Translations under genes and position numbers: made by a program | The notes under the pieces: model-generated | What the model was told of the DNA's origin: nothing | Seen by the model: only the letters and a program-made list of their open reading frames with translations | The model's database searches: none | Shown: one piece after another, positions 12,414 through 25,052 of the stretch | How the letters are laid out: each line of letters opens with the position of its first letter | Position numbering within the stretch: the stretch's first letter is position 1 | Source: Ifrita kowaldi | Lineage: Eukaryota; Chordata; Aves; Passeriformes; Cinclosomatidae | Reading direction: 5' to 3' | DNA: 64,000 nucleotides | Assembly (NCBI GenBank): GCA_013398055.1 | Contig: VZRS01002790.1 | Coordinates: 1-64,000 of the forward strand

Positions 12414-12541
12414 GAACAAAACAAAACAACCAACACAAACAAACAAAATTAAAACCAACCAAACAAAACAGAAAACAAAATAAAAAAAAAAAAAAGAGAG
12501 AAAAAGAAGGAAAAGGAAAGAAAAAACAGAAAAAGAGAAAG
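12414..12541. repeat. A-rich C/A-then-purine tract
   Basis: About 128 bp with strong strand asymmetry. The first half is almost only A and C (CAAA/CCAA units). A run of 14 A follows at 12482-12495, then about 45 bp of pure A and G. Only a few T occur. It contains the CCAACCAAAC core at 12455-12464 that is shared with other islands in the window. A lysine/asparagine-rich open frame across it is an artefact of composition. Confidence 0.8.
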
Positions 12542-14532
12542 TACTGAAAAAGTTACTGAAAGACTTGCCAAATAAAAATATCCTGAATTTCCAAATGTTT
12601 CTATAGTTTGTTTTAAACTCTGGAAATTATGATCCCAGCTACAGCCACTGATAATAGTATTTTGCTGTGGTTTTCACATTTCGTCAAATGTAGCTGTTAA
12701 CTAAGTCAGAGAACGATGTGATTTGAAATCTTTCCATGTATATGCTTGTGACAAACTGTATTAATTGAAAGTAAAATAAATAACTTTTGGAGGGGGGGGG
12801 TTGGCTTTTTTATTTTTTTGTGTTTGACAACTTAACACAGCATGGAGAATAGTGCAACTCATCTTTCTTCAATTTGATAGTCCATTTTCTAAATCAAGAA
12901 TGCCAGCTTCCACAATTTTATTCCCCTTAACAGATTCTACCTTCAGTAACAAGTGGATGACTACACAAAATAGTAAAACAGGCAGTATTTGTCACCAAAT
13001 TTCAAGTGACAGTTTATGACTAAAAGAAAAAGTAATTCATGGCTGCAAATTCTGATTAAAGAAAGTACTAACAACATTTTTGCTTATATCTTAATTTATT
13101 TAAGAACTCGTCTACCCTTTGAAGTCAGAAGGAAATTAAAGCAAAAACATATTACCATTTCTTATTCAAAGTTATCTCCCTCTTCACTAAGAAAAAAAAA
13201 AAAGAAAAGTGTTTTAGAAAAACACATTCACTGATTCTATTCGGCAAATGTGAAATTCCAGACTGTTCTGTGCCACAATACATGGGTTAAAATGCTGGTG
13301 TTGACCAAGTATAGTCTACTGAATGCTGTCCTTCTACCAGATATTTAACTCAAGATCTACTTCCTTCAAAGAAAAGTTCAGGAAAAAAATGAACCAGCAA
13401 CTCAATCTACCTAAATTGGTTAACTTACTTAATAAATTGTAAGAAATTATGTCAATCTTTGCCTATTAAATTACTGCCAGCTTCTTGCTATTGGGAAATA
13501 CTGTGTGTGTTTTCAAATGCCCCAAATACGGTTATTAACGCTCATACAGCAGAGGCATACTATTATATAATAACGAACTCCTTTTCCAAGAAACAACTTC
13601 AGAATATATAGAAGAGGAAATGACAAGTGTTCAAATAAGATAGATAATCAAAATAATAACCGTATAATCCTACTTGTATTAATGGCCACATATTCCTACT
13701 AGTCACTAATAACAGGTTGATTTTATTTAAGGTCAAACACTTGGGACACATTCTACTACAAGAAAATGAATGGCTTCTAACTTCTATATCACTGAACTGA
13801 TAAATAAATAGAAGTCTAGCCTGTTGTTTCACACTCAAAATGCAAAAATTTCAAAGTGCAACTATACAGCATGAGGAGGTTGTATCACTGGATACTCATT
13901 AGAGAGATAAAAGCTAGAATCACTCTGCTTAGGGTACATTTAAAGTACAGAAGTCTACTGACTTAAGATTTTTCTACATATATAAAGGAAAATAAATTCT
14001 ACTCAGATGGCAATTACTGAAAAATTAATTTTTCAATATGTAGGATAATAAATTGCCTTTTTAACAAAATCTCTATAGATGAATATAATTTAGAAAAATT
14101 CCTTCTCCCTAAACAAATACTAGATAAAATAAAATTTTGGGAAATTAGTCCAAGAAAGAGGAAGTTAATTATTTTCCAAGAGCTCATCACACAATATACA
14201 CTGAACTTGCATTACAATGCAAAATATGAGCATTGAGTTTAAAAAGGAAATATTTGAAGTTGCTATGCAACAGTGTCTTTGTTTAACATATTGGTTCTGA
14301 AATGAAAGCAATGGAAGCATAAAACAAAGCAAACAAATGTACAAGAATATAATCTATTTCATACTCAACATAAAAAACCCCTTCTGTTTACAGAATATAA
14401 ATTAATAAACATTCTTGACAACAACTTGATCTGTGGTTCAATGGACTTTTTCTCTATGCATGTTTACTGTTATTTTGACTTTGCTTTCAAAACATTAATA
14501 AAAAGACATAACTAAGTTAGAAGTAAGTAAAC

Positions 14533-14830
14533 TCCCCTTGACTCAGCTTCATGTCGTTTCCTTGAGGCCTGTCACTGGTCATGAAAGTGAAGAGATCGGT
14601 GCCTGCCCCTCGTCTGCCCCTCGTAAGGTTGTTGAAGAGCACTCTGAGGTCTCCCCTCAGTCTCCTCCAGGCTGACCAGACCAAGTGACATCAGCCACTC
14701 ATACAGTTTTGCCTCCGAAATTTTCACCATCCTCTTGGCCCTCCTTTGAATGCTCTCTAATAGCTTAATGTCTTTTTTATGCTGTAGTGACCAAAGTGCT
14801 AACATTTCACCTTTCATTGTTAACTGAGAC
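14533..14830 (-). mobile_element. CR1 LINE fragment lacking the 3' tail (antisense)
   Basis: An antisense CR1 piece. Its conserved blocks as read on the plus strand are GGTCTCCCCTCAGTCTCCTC, CAGGCTGACCAGACC and CTTGGCCCTCCTTTGAATGC, followed by a stretch like TTAATGTCTTTTTTATGCTG. These correspond to the end of ORF2 and the start of the 3' UTR. The terminal tail repeats and the last 150 bp or so are absent on the left side, so both ends are truncated. Leftward translation (14817-14572) gives residues such as LLESIQRRAKRMVKI, which match the CR1 ORF2 C-terminus. Confidence 0.88.
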
Positions 14831-15288
14831 AGTGCATGTCAGGTTTTTTCCAGGGTAGTTAATGATTATCCTGAATATGTGGAAAAATTCTTGGTCTTCT
14901 ATCAAGATTTTCAGATCTTTGAGAAGATATTCCTTTGCTTTTATCTATCCTCCCTTTTCAAGTACACTTGACTTTTAACTCAGGTGCTACAAATATAAAC
15001 ATAGACATGCACTAGGGCAGTGGAAATACTGGTACTTTGTTTTATCTCATGTTCCTCTGACGCTTTTATCCTAGACGACTTGGAGTAGTCTTTCAAGTTA
15101 AACTTCTGAATTTATTTGTGCTTTTGGGGTATATAGGTATTATAAAAAATGGAAAATATTTTGATGAGACTTCTTTCCCACAAGCAAAAAACCAAACATC
15201 TTATAATGCCCTATATATTTTTTTTAAAGAAAAAAGAAATTCAAAGAACAATTAAGGCTTACATTCAGTTCTCTGCAGGTATCCATAA

Positions 15289-15361
15289 GTATTTGGTTTA
15301 GGGTTTGTTGTTGCTGATGTTGTTGCTTTGTTTTTTGTTTGGTTTGGGTATTGGGTTTTTT
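15289..15361. repeat. T/G-rich low-complexity island
   Basis: Built from TTTGG, GTTGTTGCT and TTTTTTG units with very little A or C; complementary in style to the C/A islands elsewhere in the window. Confidence 0.65.
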
Positions 15362-18300
15362 CAGGAAGGAGGCATTGTGTGTCAGTAAAATGAATAAAAC
15401 CAAATGTTTGATGAGGCAACTGAACTTTCAAAGGTATAGTTTTGGAGGTATTAATGAGGTATTTTTTAAGCTTACCCTTATTCTTTGAAGATAACAAGCA
15501 AAACCATCTGTCTTTAGTGTTTTTTTAAAAAGGATTTCAGGATTTCTCTCTGAATATTTTTTGAAGAAAGCGGGGCTTACTTGGCTCATACACTGTTGGG
15601 CCTCTGGAATAAAGAGTCCATTTTGATTTAATGTGTCTATACTGGGAGCAAAACTCAGCCAGTCTAGCAGTTATTTCTTAACATAATCAGTGACTATGAG
15701 AAGAAAATTCAACATCCAAACTAAATAAAAGCAAATAAACGTAAAAATATTTCCATTAAAATAGGAAAATGTATTTTCTCTCTAGTTTTTTAGTCTTCCT
15801 CTGAAAAATGGAGAATTTGTCAATGGTTTGGAGAATACAGAGGAGAAGGGAATAATTTTAGATTAATGTCCTCTGGGCAGGTGTGCAGTGGATCCAACTA
15901 TATAATAACTTTAAAACTCTTTAAATAACTTTCAAAACACAGTACTGATCTGCAAAGAACTGAGTACTTTTAGAGACAATTAGACTGTCCTGATCTCTAA
16001 TGAATGTTAGTGGATAGTAGAATGAGAAGAATTTTCAAAAACACATCCTTAATTCTGAAATTGGCTGTGTGTGATACGTACCTTTGTCTCACAGAGTATT
16101 AAGAGCACTCTATGCAAACCACATTTTGAGAACCATGAATACAACGTGATCCTATAAAATACTAGAAGGAACTGTAGACCTGACTTCTTACAGCTCCCAC
16201 TGCCATTCAGCAACCATTCCTAAAGGTTTAAAGGCATGGTTTAATAAGCACCATCAGGAAAATAAGTTCCTTATTTTAGTAATGATGTTCAAAATCACTG
16301 CTAAAAATAGAACCAAAAAACCCTCCACCTAGACACTAAAAAGAGGAGAATCAAAAAGAGCCTCATAAAGCTATAAACTTTATTTCACAGAACACTTTTA
16401 TTGGGTTATTAATAAACAAGTTAAGTTATTAACCTATGAGTCAATTACAAATTTGGAGGCAGTCAAGCATTAGGAAACGATAAATGGAAAGTGGATTCAA
16501 GGCAATCCTGTTTATGGATTAAGGATGTAACAAGTTCTACTTCTGTGAACACAGTAGGAAGCTGTCAGCAAGGACACCCATATTTACTCACAATTAGCAA
16601 CATTTTTCCAATTAGTATGCAACCACAGGTACTATTAGCTAATTTCCTGCTTTTACAATTGCATTCTTGACTTTTTGCTTACTTTCTGTGTGGATTTTTT
16701 GTTACATATCTTAAAAAAAAAACTGTCTCCTCCTTCACTTTGTTACAAGCCGAGATTGGCAGAACACTTCCCCCACCCTGCATAAATTCTCAGTCATTCT
16801 TGAGGAGTGTGATACATTATCTAGATTGGGAAGTAATACATAATTTTTTCCCTTTTGCAGATCCCTTCCATTTCAACTGGACAAGACCTTAAAAGCAATA
16901 GCAACACCTGCCACTTAATACCAGTTAACAAAAGATAAAAAGTATTTGAGAGAAATTGTTTAAGCCTATACCTGATATTCAAAATACTTCCCAATTCCAT
17001 TGAAAGGACACAACATAGCTGAACATGTAGCAAAGTCATGATACCTTTTTTTTTCTGAAGGTGTTTTTCGAGGTATTTATTTCCAAGGAAAGCTTTAGCA
17101 ATGAACAGTTACCCATAAAGAACAGTGTGTCAACTTATGGTTCCTTGTCTTGATCCAAAAGCTTGGGAGGAAAACTTTGACAATAAATTCCTTATCATCA
17201 CAAGCATCACTTCTTAGAAAAATATGTTACCATTAAATTCCCTACACAGAGGGATACGGAACTGTATGAATTATACTTTGTATTCATTAAGTTTTTGCCT
17301 GTTTCACCAGCAGTGTTTCTGGCTGCCCAGCACAATTCATCCCTCATTACCAGGATGAATATAGAATAAAGCAAACAAACTTTTCTACTTTATAATTGTC
17401 GTTGGCAGTATTTAAAATTTACATACATGGAATATTAGCACAAGGGATACAAAGTCATTATAAACTAATGCTTTACAAAGTGGAAAGACAATGTCCTCAG
17501 CATCACTCTGCACTGCATTTCAAATGGCATATTTCAGGCGATTTATGCTAATTTCCACCATTTACAGAACATAATGATACAAATCTATTAGATTTCATCA
17601 CAACAGCCTCTAAGTGTTTAGAACTATGAAGAACATGATAATGGTCTCATTAACTGTAAGTTGAGAATTGAATTTCCATTTCTAGGCAGAATTGTTATTG
17701 CTTTACTCACGATCCACAACGTTTTTCATGTTTCACAAGTTATAACAGCCACTGGTCAGCTCCATTTCTTTCCCTTAGTGGCCTCATTGAGTAACCCCAA
17801 AGCAATAAAGAGAGATCAATTGATACTGATCTTACCTGAAGTAACTTATTGTCCACTTTCTGGCTGGTATTAGCTTGACAAGGACAGTGATATCCAGTTT
17901 CCCTTGATATGCTTAGGAGCCTTAAGCATATACAGAGTTCATAGTTTAAGCCATTGATATATTGAAAGAAGAAGGCAATAGCACAGCAAATGTTTGCCTT
18001 TCAATCTGACATTATAGTGAGAAGGATAATGAACACTGTGTTCATAAGAAAAAGTATGGCTAAAGCAAGCAAAAAGTCATCGTTTCTGAAGTACGTGAAT
18101 GCTAGAAGGTATTAGGAGAAAAAGGTCAACTGACTGTCCAAAGCCTATCAAAAAGGTTAGTTACATCAAACAGTACAGCCAAGATATGTCCTGGATCAAC
18201 AGCGGAAGTACTTGTCTATTTATTCCTTCTTCTCATTCTCAAAAATTTTTATCAGTAGTTTTGAGTAGAATATTGAAAAAGACAGTGACGAGTTGAATAG

Positions 18301-18599
18301 AAACAAATTTGTTCCAGGTTAGACTTAAGCACATTAGCTTCATCCCGTCTCACTGACAAGGCGATGTGAAGTTACTGACCCATAACTGCAGACATATCAC
18401 AATTATGTCATTTCCTAAACTTTTATTTGTTAAGGGAAACAATTTACATAATGACTGTACACATCAAAGTCAGTAACAATACAGTTATTTTTCAAAGCTT
18501 TATCTTCTGAATCATTAATATCCTAGGACTGCAGGAATTCATGTTGTGGATGCTATAAATTTAAAAGCATAACTTAACCTAAAGTAAGTACTTCTGTAC

Positions 18600-18613
18600 A
18601 ATGATCGATCATT
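18600..18613. repeat. 14-bp perfect palindrome
   Basis: AATGATCGATCATT, self-complementary over all 14 bases, with a central CpG. Confidence 0.8.
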
Positions 18614-20979
18614 ATACATGTAGATAGCTTGCTATATGTTTGCATTTGGAGCAGAGAAATTACTCAGCAGTTATATCGGTAACTTATCTGATACATTGTG
18701 TCTAGAAGAATAACAATCATATAGAAAATCTTTCAAGTTCTTAAACAAGCAAATTCTTAACTGTTATTTCTACACGAGAGAGGAAAATAGAGAAAATGTT
18801 TAGGTTACCCCAAGAGTCTAGAGGTAATAAATTATAGTGAGCATCAAATACTAACACGCTGTAGAAACTGAAGGTGTTGCAGTGTAGCAGAGATGAAACA
18901 TCCTCCAGCATTTCTGTAGCAGATAATTTTCCTTTAGCAGCAGTCAATAAGCCACCAAAGGTGCAATGACACAAGAGGCTGTAGACTCAGCAATGTATAA
19001 ATACAACAATTAAAATCTAGAGAAGTTGAAAAAGCACTGGGAGTCATTTAGATACTAACGCCATCAAACCATACTGTTTTACCCAAATAGCATTAATTTG
19101 ATCATGAGCAGTGTAAATAATGACCAAACTATCAATAATGAAATAATTAAAAGATTTTTGCTTGTCTTGTTACTAGCCCAAAGGACTCTGTGGAGGTACA
19201 AGAAAAGCTGTAAAGTGTATTATCCCACAACACTTAGAACATTTTTTCTCTCTCTTGACTCCTTTTCATTAAATCACTTCTACACAAACAGATACCCATA
19301 CTGAGCTTCTATCTGCCATGTACACTCCTGGTATCCCTAAGGAGTGTGGTAAAGTCTTCTACAGTCTAACTCTGTGTTAGTAAAATCTATTTCTTGTCCT
19401 GGAACACAAAGTGGACACTTTTTCCACACTCATGTTCTACAGTCTCTCATAGTCTTACGGATATCTCTATCAATCCTCCAGCATGGCTTCACTGTGACTG
19501 ATTTCTACATGAAGTCAAACTATTTATTTTCAGCTAGTTCCCTGTCTTTTAACTTGTATGGTATGCTGTATCTATCCACTAGCTCTGCAGTTTATTTTCA
19601 TTTTTACTGATAGGCTCAGTAAATACATCAGCTTTATTGGGGCATTCACTATCCAGATAGCACCAGGAATGTGCTGAAAATTAAAGCTGATTGACAATAC
19701 CTATTTCTACCTTCTCTATCTTAGTTGTTAGATTATATTTCTTCTCTTTTTAGTGTGGAGATCTGCTTACCTGTGACAGCAGAGAGAAATTCAAGACTGT
19801 TTGTCATTCATTATCTGAACAAACATATTCCTGGATCATCTTTTTAACACTGAGGAGAAAGAAACAGAAATAATAAGTCAATTTTAACAATGGTGTAATG
19901 AATGTAATAGATAATTATGTCTTAATAAGGCCACAAATAAAATAAATTATGCATAAAGGATAACGTATTAGAAAGTCAGGAATGACAGATTCTATAAGTA
20001 AATATTAATATCTGGGGACCGTCCATTTGAGAGTTTTCGAGTCAATCTGCTATGATTTCTTTGCAAATATTTAGTTAAATCCTTCCCATTGACTGTTTAT
20101 GTACCAGGATTATTTAACTGGCTTTATTTTGCATACTAATTGCTATTTTAGACTATTATTGTTCTAGAAAAAGCACTGTTACTAATTTTTTCACCTAGTT
20201 CACTATGAATTCTGTGTCACCTTTGTTTTACCAGATTAAAATATATTAATTTGAAAGACAGGAAAAACATTGGAATAGCACTTAAAATAGATATTTAAGT
20301 GGAAAGGATGCAAAAAAAGGATTGACTTTCAAAAGGTAAGCTATTCAAAGGCTTAGTGTATTTAAGACTTACAATTTTGTAGACACCACAATATTTATGG
20401 GTTTTTTAAATCTTCAGCACAATCTAAACACTAAAATAGGAAAACACTGAGACAGAACACTGAAAACACTGAAATCTAAGCACTGAATTTGTAAGAAAAG
20501 CTAACTCACCAACTTAAAGATAACCATTGCAATATTGGAACTGACATTACAAAACCAATATTTTCTAGTGCATAATAGCTTATAAAAATGAAAGACGCAA
20601 ATTTTTTTATGTTATCTGACTTGCATGAGTGGGTAAATTATATATGGGAAAATGAAGGCTGAATGAGTAGCAAAAGAGAAATGTTATATGTGGCATCTTT
20701 AAAGTTTTAATCTCACTCCGTTTCAAAATTTAAGAGGGTTAAACCTTAATCTCAATAGTACCAAGAAGGACAAAATGTGTTTTCTTACTTTTGTGAACCC
20801 TGGTTTCTTTGTGAGTAACAATCATATTTAGGAGAGGCACACTGATAATCAAAGATGTACATGAAAAACAGGAATATCAATTTAGGAGAGCAAGCGTTTG
20901 GTTATTATTGTCATCTGCTTTTGGATACAAGTTGCTATCAGCAACCCTTTTGGAATAATAAATTAATTTCTACATACAC

Positions 20980-20997
20980 TTTCAATTTAAATTGAAA
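20980..20997. repeat. 18-bp perfect palindrome
   Basis: TTTCAATTTAAATTGAAA is self-complementary over 18 bases. Composition makes it AT-driven apart from the two TTTCAA half-sites. Confidence 0.8.
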
Positions 20998-21960
20998 CAC
21001 TTAAACTTGCATTCAAACACCAAAATATTATTTGTAGTCTTGTAGCTCGTAGCTCGATGCCTTCACTTCATACCTAAACAGATGGGAAAAGAAAGCAGAG
21101 GACAAATAACTGCAAACAAATGTTTCTTTAGAAAGACTAGTATCACTCTTATGCACTCTTGACTGTATGAGCTCACATGGCAAAGCACTAACCTGTGGGA
21201 AGAAGAAAATTGCAATATTTTCTTACATCTTTTATTGTTCTTCCTGTTTTCACCACAGGTAATTTTAAGAAAAGTTCATACATGCTAAAAGTTGGAAACT
21301 CACAGTGGTAAAAATTTTTGGCATATGTTACTAGTTAAGATTGGAAGCAGAACCAACTCTGACTGAGAGAAAACTCCAAAAAGAAAGACTTTCCGAATTT
21401 TAATACTATTCTTTTGTGAAATAATTTTGCAAATTATTATATCAAATATGAATTCAACTGATATCCTTTTCTAGTTTCATTTTGCGCCAGGCATCATTCC
21501 CCGTTACAATCTTGTTCTTAACTGTCTCAATATTATACTTCAAAACATTCCCTTGATCTCTTTCTGATGGAACATGTTGATTTATTATGACCTGAAGTAG
21601 TAGTCAATAGAGGGATCATTATTTAAAAATAAAAAAGAAGAAAAATCCATTGCTTTGTAGGTCATTAAAAAACCATAAGCAACAAATACAATTTCTAATT
21701 TGTCCATAAAGCATTACTAAATTTTTCAATTTTTTTCTTAAGTCAATATTTGGTATTAGTGTTGAATTCTTACATCTAATGTCACCTACCAATGTGAACA
21801 ATCACACTGCTGTAGAACTTGCTCTTTAGAGTGTGATCCCTCCTTCTACTCAAGTTAATTTCTGAGTCTGTTGCAAGGTGGTTCATTTAATGGCTTGTAT
21901 AATTATTTTAGGTGTGGCTGCAAAATGATAAACCAATCTGAAAGGTGGATTTCCTTAAAC

Positions 21961-22377
21961 TGGGTTTGGGGTTGGGGAATCAACACCAGCTACAATAGGA
22001 AAGATTTGGGCTTTTCTGCCTTCTTCTGAAACACCTGATCATGTGAATGGAATGGGACATGCCTGGGACTGTGAAATTGAACTTTGGGAAAGGGCCCCTC
22101 CTCCGTGGCAATGAAGGGCAGAAAAGGACGGACAGAGGGGAGTTGGAGGAGGCATGATGGCTGATGCTCGAAAAGTGCTTCACCTTGAAAAAGGTTCTCT
22201 TTTTGGCTCTAAAACAAAAATTCAAAAATGTTGGGGCACCCTCTATGAGGCCATCATCCTGGTCCCTTCAGGAACCGCCCTTCGGAAGTCCGTCCCNTCG
22301 CCGCCCCGGCCAGCGTGTCACAAAAATGTCCTCTGTCTAGCAGCAATAAAGTAATAAAACTCTGTTGAAAACAAACA
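21961..22377 (+). other. GC-rich, CpG-dense patch, LTR-like or retrocopy
   Basis: A local composition change inside AT-rich DNA. From about 22070 the sequence becomes GC-rich. 22268-22320 holds seven CpG dinucleotides (ACCGCCC, TTCGGAAG, GTCCGTCCC, TCGCCGCCCCGGCC and AGCGTG) plus one undetermined base, N, at 22297. A polyadenylation-type sequence GCAATAAAGTAATAAAACTC follows at 22343-22362, then an A-rich stretch. Order and scale resemble the R/U5 end of an LTR, or the 3' end of a retrocopied transcript, but I recognise neither family. The TG...CA ends and a target duplication cannot be placed with confidence, so the outer boundaries are approximate. Intact CpGs suggest a recent or unmethylated element. 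A 66-codon frame crossing the N is not convincing. Confidence 0.4.
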
Positions 22378-23104
22378 TAAATAAATGTTAAATTTTAGCT
22401 GAGAGAGGCCACACCCTCTGTTTCCATGTGCAAACAATATAATTAGATTATAAACAATGTATTGGCACAGAAGATATGGCTGCCTTCAGGTCAGGTTAGG
22501 GGACCTACAGAAAGATTCTCAGTGCAGGAAAAAATAATCACTTTTACAACTTAAAGTACAATCAGAAACCAAGCCTATTGAGATGTGAATGAGAACTAGA
22601 CTTGTCTGTACCACAGAATGTCATGAACAGCAGGTGATTGAAATACTTAGCTATGATTTAAGGACAACATGTACAGACTACAAAACTGTGAAGCTCGTGA
22701 CTTAGGCCTCAGTGCATCAGTCAGGGCACACTGAGATGCCTACAATGAATCAGATATAAAAGATGGATGTAGTAAATAATTGTCCATGGAATCACTCTGT
22801 CAGATTCTCCTAAGAGCAGTTCATCTTTGGATATGGTTTTATGAGACAGAGCAAGAAAATTAGTCCTAATTGATGCAGCAGGCTTAAAGGATTTAAATAC
22901 AAATTGATTAAATACAAATAAACCTGGTAATCTAAAAAAATGAGAAGAAAATCTTGTACAAAGTAAAAGAATATATAATTTGATGAGTGCTAAGGGAAAA
23001 GTCAGTTTATTTTCTGTCACTAAGAAAAACAACCACCACAAACTTTAAAAAATGTAATATAGGAATAGCAATGCTGTATTTCTAGGTAAAAAAGAAGGGC
23101 TTAC
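22378..23104. other. unique AT-rich sequence
   Basis: No repeat, gene or regulatory element recognised. Confidence 0.45.
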
Positions 23105-23372
23105 TTCAGTTTGGGGCAAGGTTATGGAGGAGATCAACCTGAGTGCCATTGCACAGCACATGCAAGACATGAGGCTCTGCCAACATGGATTTATGAAAGG
23201 AATGTCCTTCTTAACCAACCTGATCTTCTTCTGTGACAAGAGGACCTGCTTAGTATATGAGGGCAAGGCTGTGGATGCTGTCTATCTGACTTCAGTAAAG
23301 CATTTGGCACCATCTCCCACAGCGGGCTCCTAGAAGAAATGGCTGCTCGTGGCTTAGATGGGTGATTGGCCC
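23105..23372 (+). mobile_element. CR1 LINE reverse-transcriptase fragment
   Basis: This is an internal piece of CR1 ORF2 in sense orientation, from the reverse-transcriptase domain. Encoded residues (QHGFMKGMSFLTNLIFF, then a valine-tyrosine-leucine block) match the CR1 stretch that leads to the D-FSKAF-DT-SH motif. A one-base loss just before the FSKAF block breaks the frame: the continuous frame reads YLTSVKHLAPS, while FSKAFGTISH is visible one frame over. Both ends are truncated; no 3' UTR or tail repeats follow. Confidence 0.9.
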
Positions 23373-24532
23373 TGATGTCACCAGCTATACTTTGAGAGCA
23401 AGAAATATCATCATCACTTGAAATTATGGATACAAGTTGGTCTGAGAATAAACTGCTATACTGGGAAACTTGCAGAGCTACAATTTAGGCAAGACATTTT
23501 ACATTTGAAGTGAATATGACTCAAGTTTTCAATGAGAAACATGATATATCACTGTACAGAGAGACAATTTGAACAAGTTTCTACTCGCACCAAAAATGTA
23601 TAATAAGCACCTCAATGTGATAGGCTTATTTAACACTAGACACAAGAAATTCCTTGAAACACGTAATGAGCTGCAGAGTAGTTTATGGTATATCCTTTTT
23701 GTTACTTTATGCTCACGCTGTTTTGTCATCTTCATGTTTCTATATCTGTCCACAAAACAGTGGGCTAGACAAACTTCTTGCTTTCATGTAGTATGTGTGT
23801 CCTTGTACACTTACTTCCTCCCTTCTCTACTGGCTATGAAATTCTCCTGACTGCTTTCAAGAAGAAGAATAGTTAAAAAAAGAGAAGAGAGGGCAGATTT
23901 CTTTTACACTAGGTTGTTCATACTGCTGATCTTTCTTTTCAGCTGATACTTGGAAATCCAGGTGTGTCCTCATTTCCAAGACTTATGGGGAATGGATAAC
24001 ATCACTCTTAAAAATTTAAAAGTTTTATTTTTTTTAAGTTGTGTTGCAGTGAAATCCAATTATCTCACTGTTATAGATTATATACTTTTCTTGCATTCAG
24101 GGCTTTCAGAAAAGATTTTATTTTTATACTGGACAATTTTCATATTGTTGATTTACTGTGCTCAATAGTGTGTGTAATTCCCATTTCTTCCGAAAGTTTC
24201 AGCTTTTATCTTGTGCCTTCAGTGTGTTTACAGCATTTTCATTTTATATATAGATACTACATGTCATGATTAAGAGGTCCATTTTGTAAGACTGTTTCTT
24301 ATAGAACAAGAAACTTCTTTTGCATAAAATGCCACAAAAGTAAATATATCATATTTATATATTCTTGCAATACATTGCTTTAAAATGTTAAGTAAAATAT
24401 CTGAAGGCTGTTTTACCCTTACGAATTTCTAGATAATGATGTTTTCTCTCAACTTCAAAAGAAAACTGGGACATCACTAACATGTGTTATGCCACCCTTC
24501 TTAAACAACTCAGGTTCATTTGTGGCGTTATA
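23373..24532. other. unique AT-rich sequence
   Basis: No recognisable gene or repeat. Several overlapping open frames of 70-95 codons on both strands (23.5-24.3 kb) are hydrophobic, AT-driven and mutually overlapping, so I treat them as chance. Confidence 0.45.
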
Positions 24533-25052
24533 CATAGAATTGTAGAATTGTTTATGTTGGAAAAGATCATTAGGATCATCATAGAATCATAGAATCAATG
24601 AATCACTAAGGTTGGAAAAGAGAGAATAATTTTAGGTTGGAAAAGACCTTGAAGATAAACAAGTCCAACCATTATTCCAGCATGGCCAAGTCCACCAATA
24701 AACCACATCTCCAAGCCCACATCTGCACGCCTTTTAAATATTTCCAGGGATGGTGACTCCACCACTTCCCTGAGCAGCCTGTTCCAGTATTTAACCAGCA
24801 CTTTGATGAAAACTGTGTTTCCAGTATCCACTCTAAAACTCCCCTGGCACGACTTGAGGCCATTTCATCTTGTCCTATCTCTAGTTACCCAGGAGAAGAG
24901 GCCAGTCCCCACCTGGCTACAGCCTCCTGTCGGGTAGATGTGAAAAGCATAAGGACACCCCTGAGCCTCCTTTTCTTGAGCTAAACAAACCCAACTCCCT
25001 CAGGTGCTCTTCACAGGACTTGTTCTTTGAATCTGTCACCAGCTTTATTACT
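24533..25052 (-). mobile_element. CR1 LINE 3' end (antisense) with stacked tails
   Basis: An antisense CR1 copy of about 520 bp. The left side shows more than one 3' terminus in a row: a first CATAGAATTGTAGAATTG tail with GTTGGAAAAGATCATTAGG, then CATAGAATCATAGAATCA and GGTTGGAAAAGAG, then TTTTAGGTTGGAAAAGACC. The longest copy continues through the conserved 3' UTR (GGGATGGTGACTCCACCACT, CAGCCTGTTCCAGTATTTAA) into the ORF2 end, which contains the sequence GTTACCCAGGAGAAGAGGCC. The stacking implies nested insertion or local duplication of the tail. Non-functional. Confidence 0.9.

Larger units (their letters stand above)
7965..14532. other. unique AT-rich DNA with small repeats
   Basis: About 6.5 kb with no assignable gene. 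Apart from the separately listed CR1 tail, CA repeat and purine tract, I see only short low-complexity runs, including a run of nine G at 12792-12800. A modestly GC-richer patch at 9.36-9.67 kb has no recognisable family. Confidence 0.45.
14831..21960. other. unique AT-rich DNA
   Basis: About 7.1 kb without recognisable genes or dispersed repeats. It holds a T/G-rich island at 15289-15361 (same class as that at 7019) and palindromes at 18600-18613 and 20980-20997. Open frames are under 85 codons and look random. Confidence 0.45.

Noticed and set aside
12236..12547. Lysine-rich 103-residue frame
   Set aside because: Produced by the C/A and purine low-complexity tract; no real domain.
22154..22354. 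66-residue frame across the N
   Set aside because: Interrupted by an undetermined base, no recognised domain; better read as part of a CpG-rich LTR-like or retrocopy patch.
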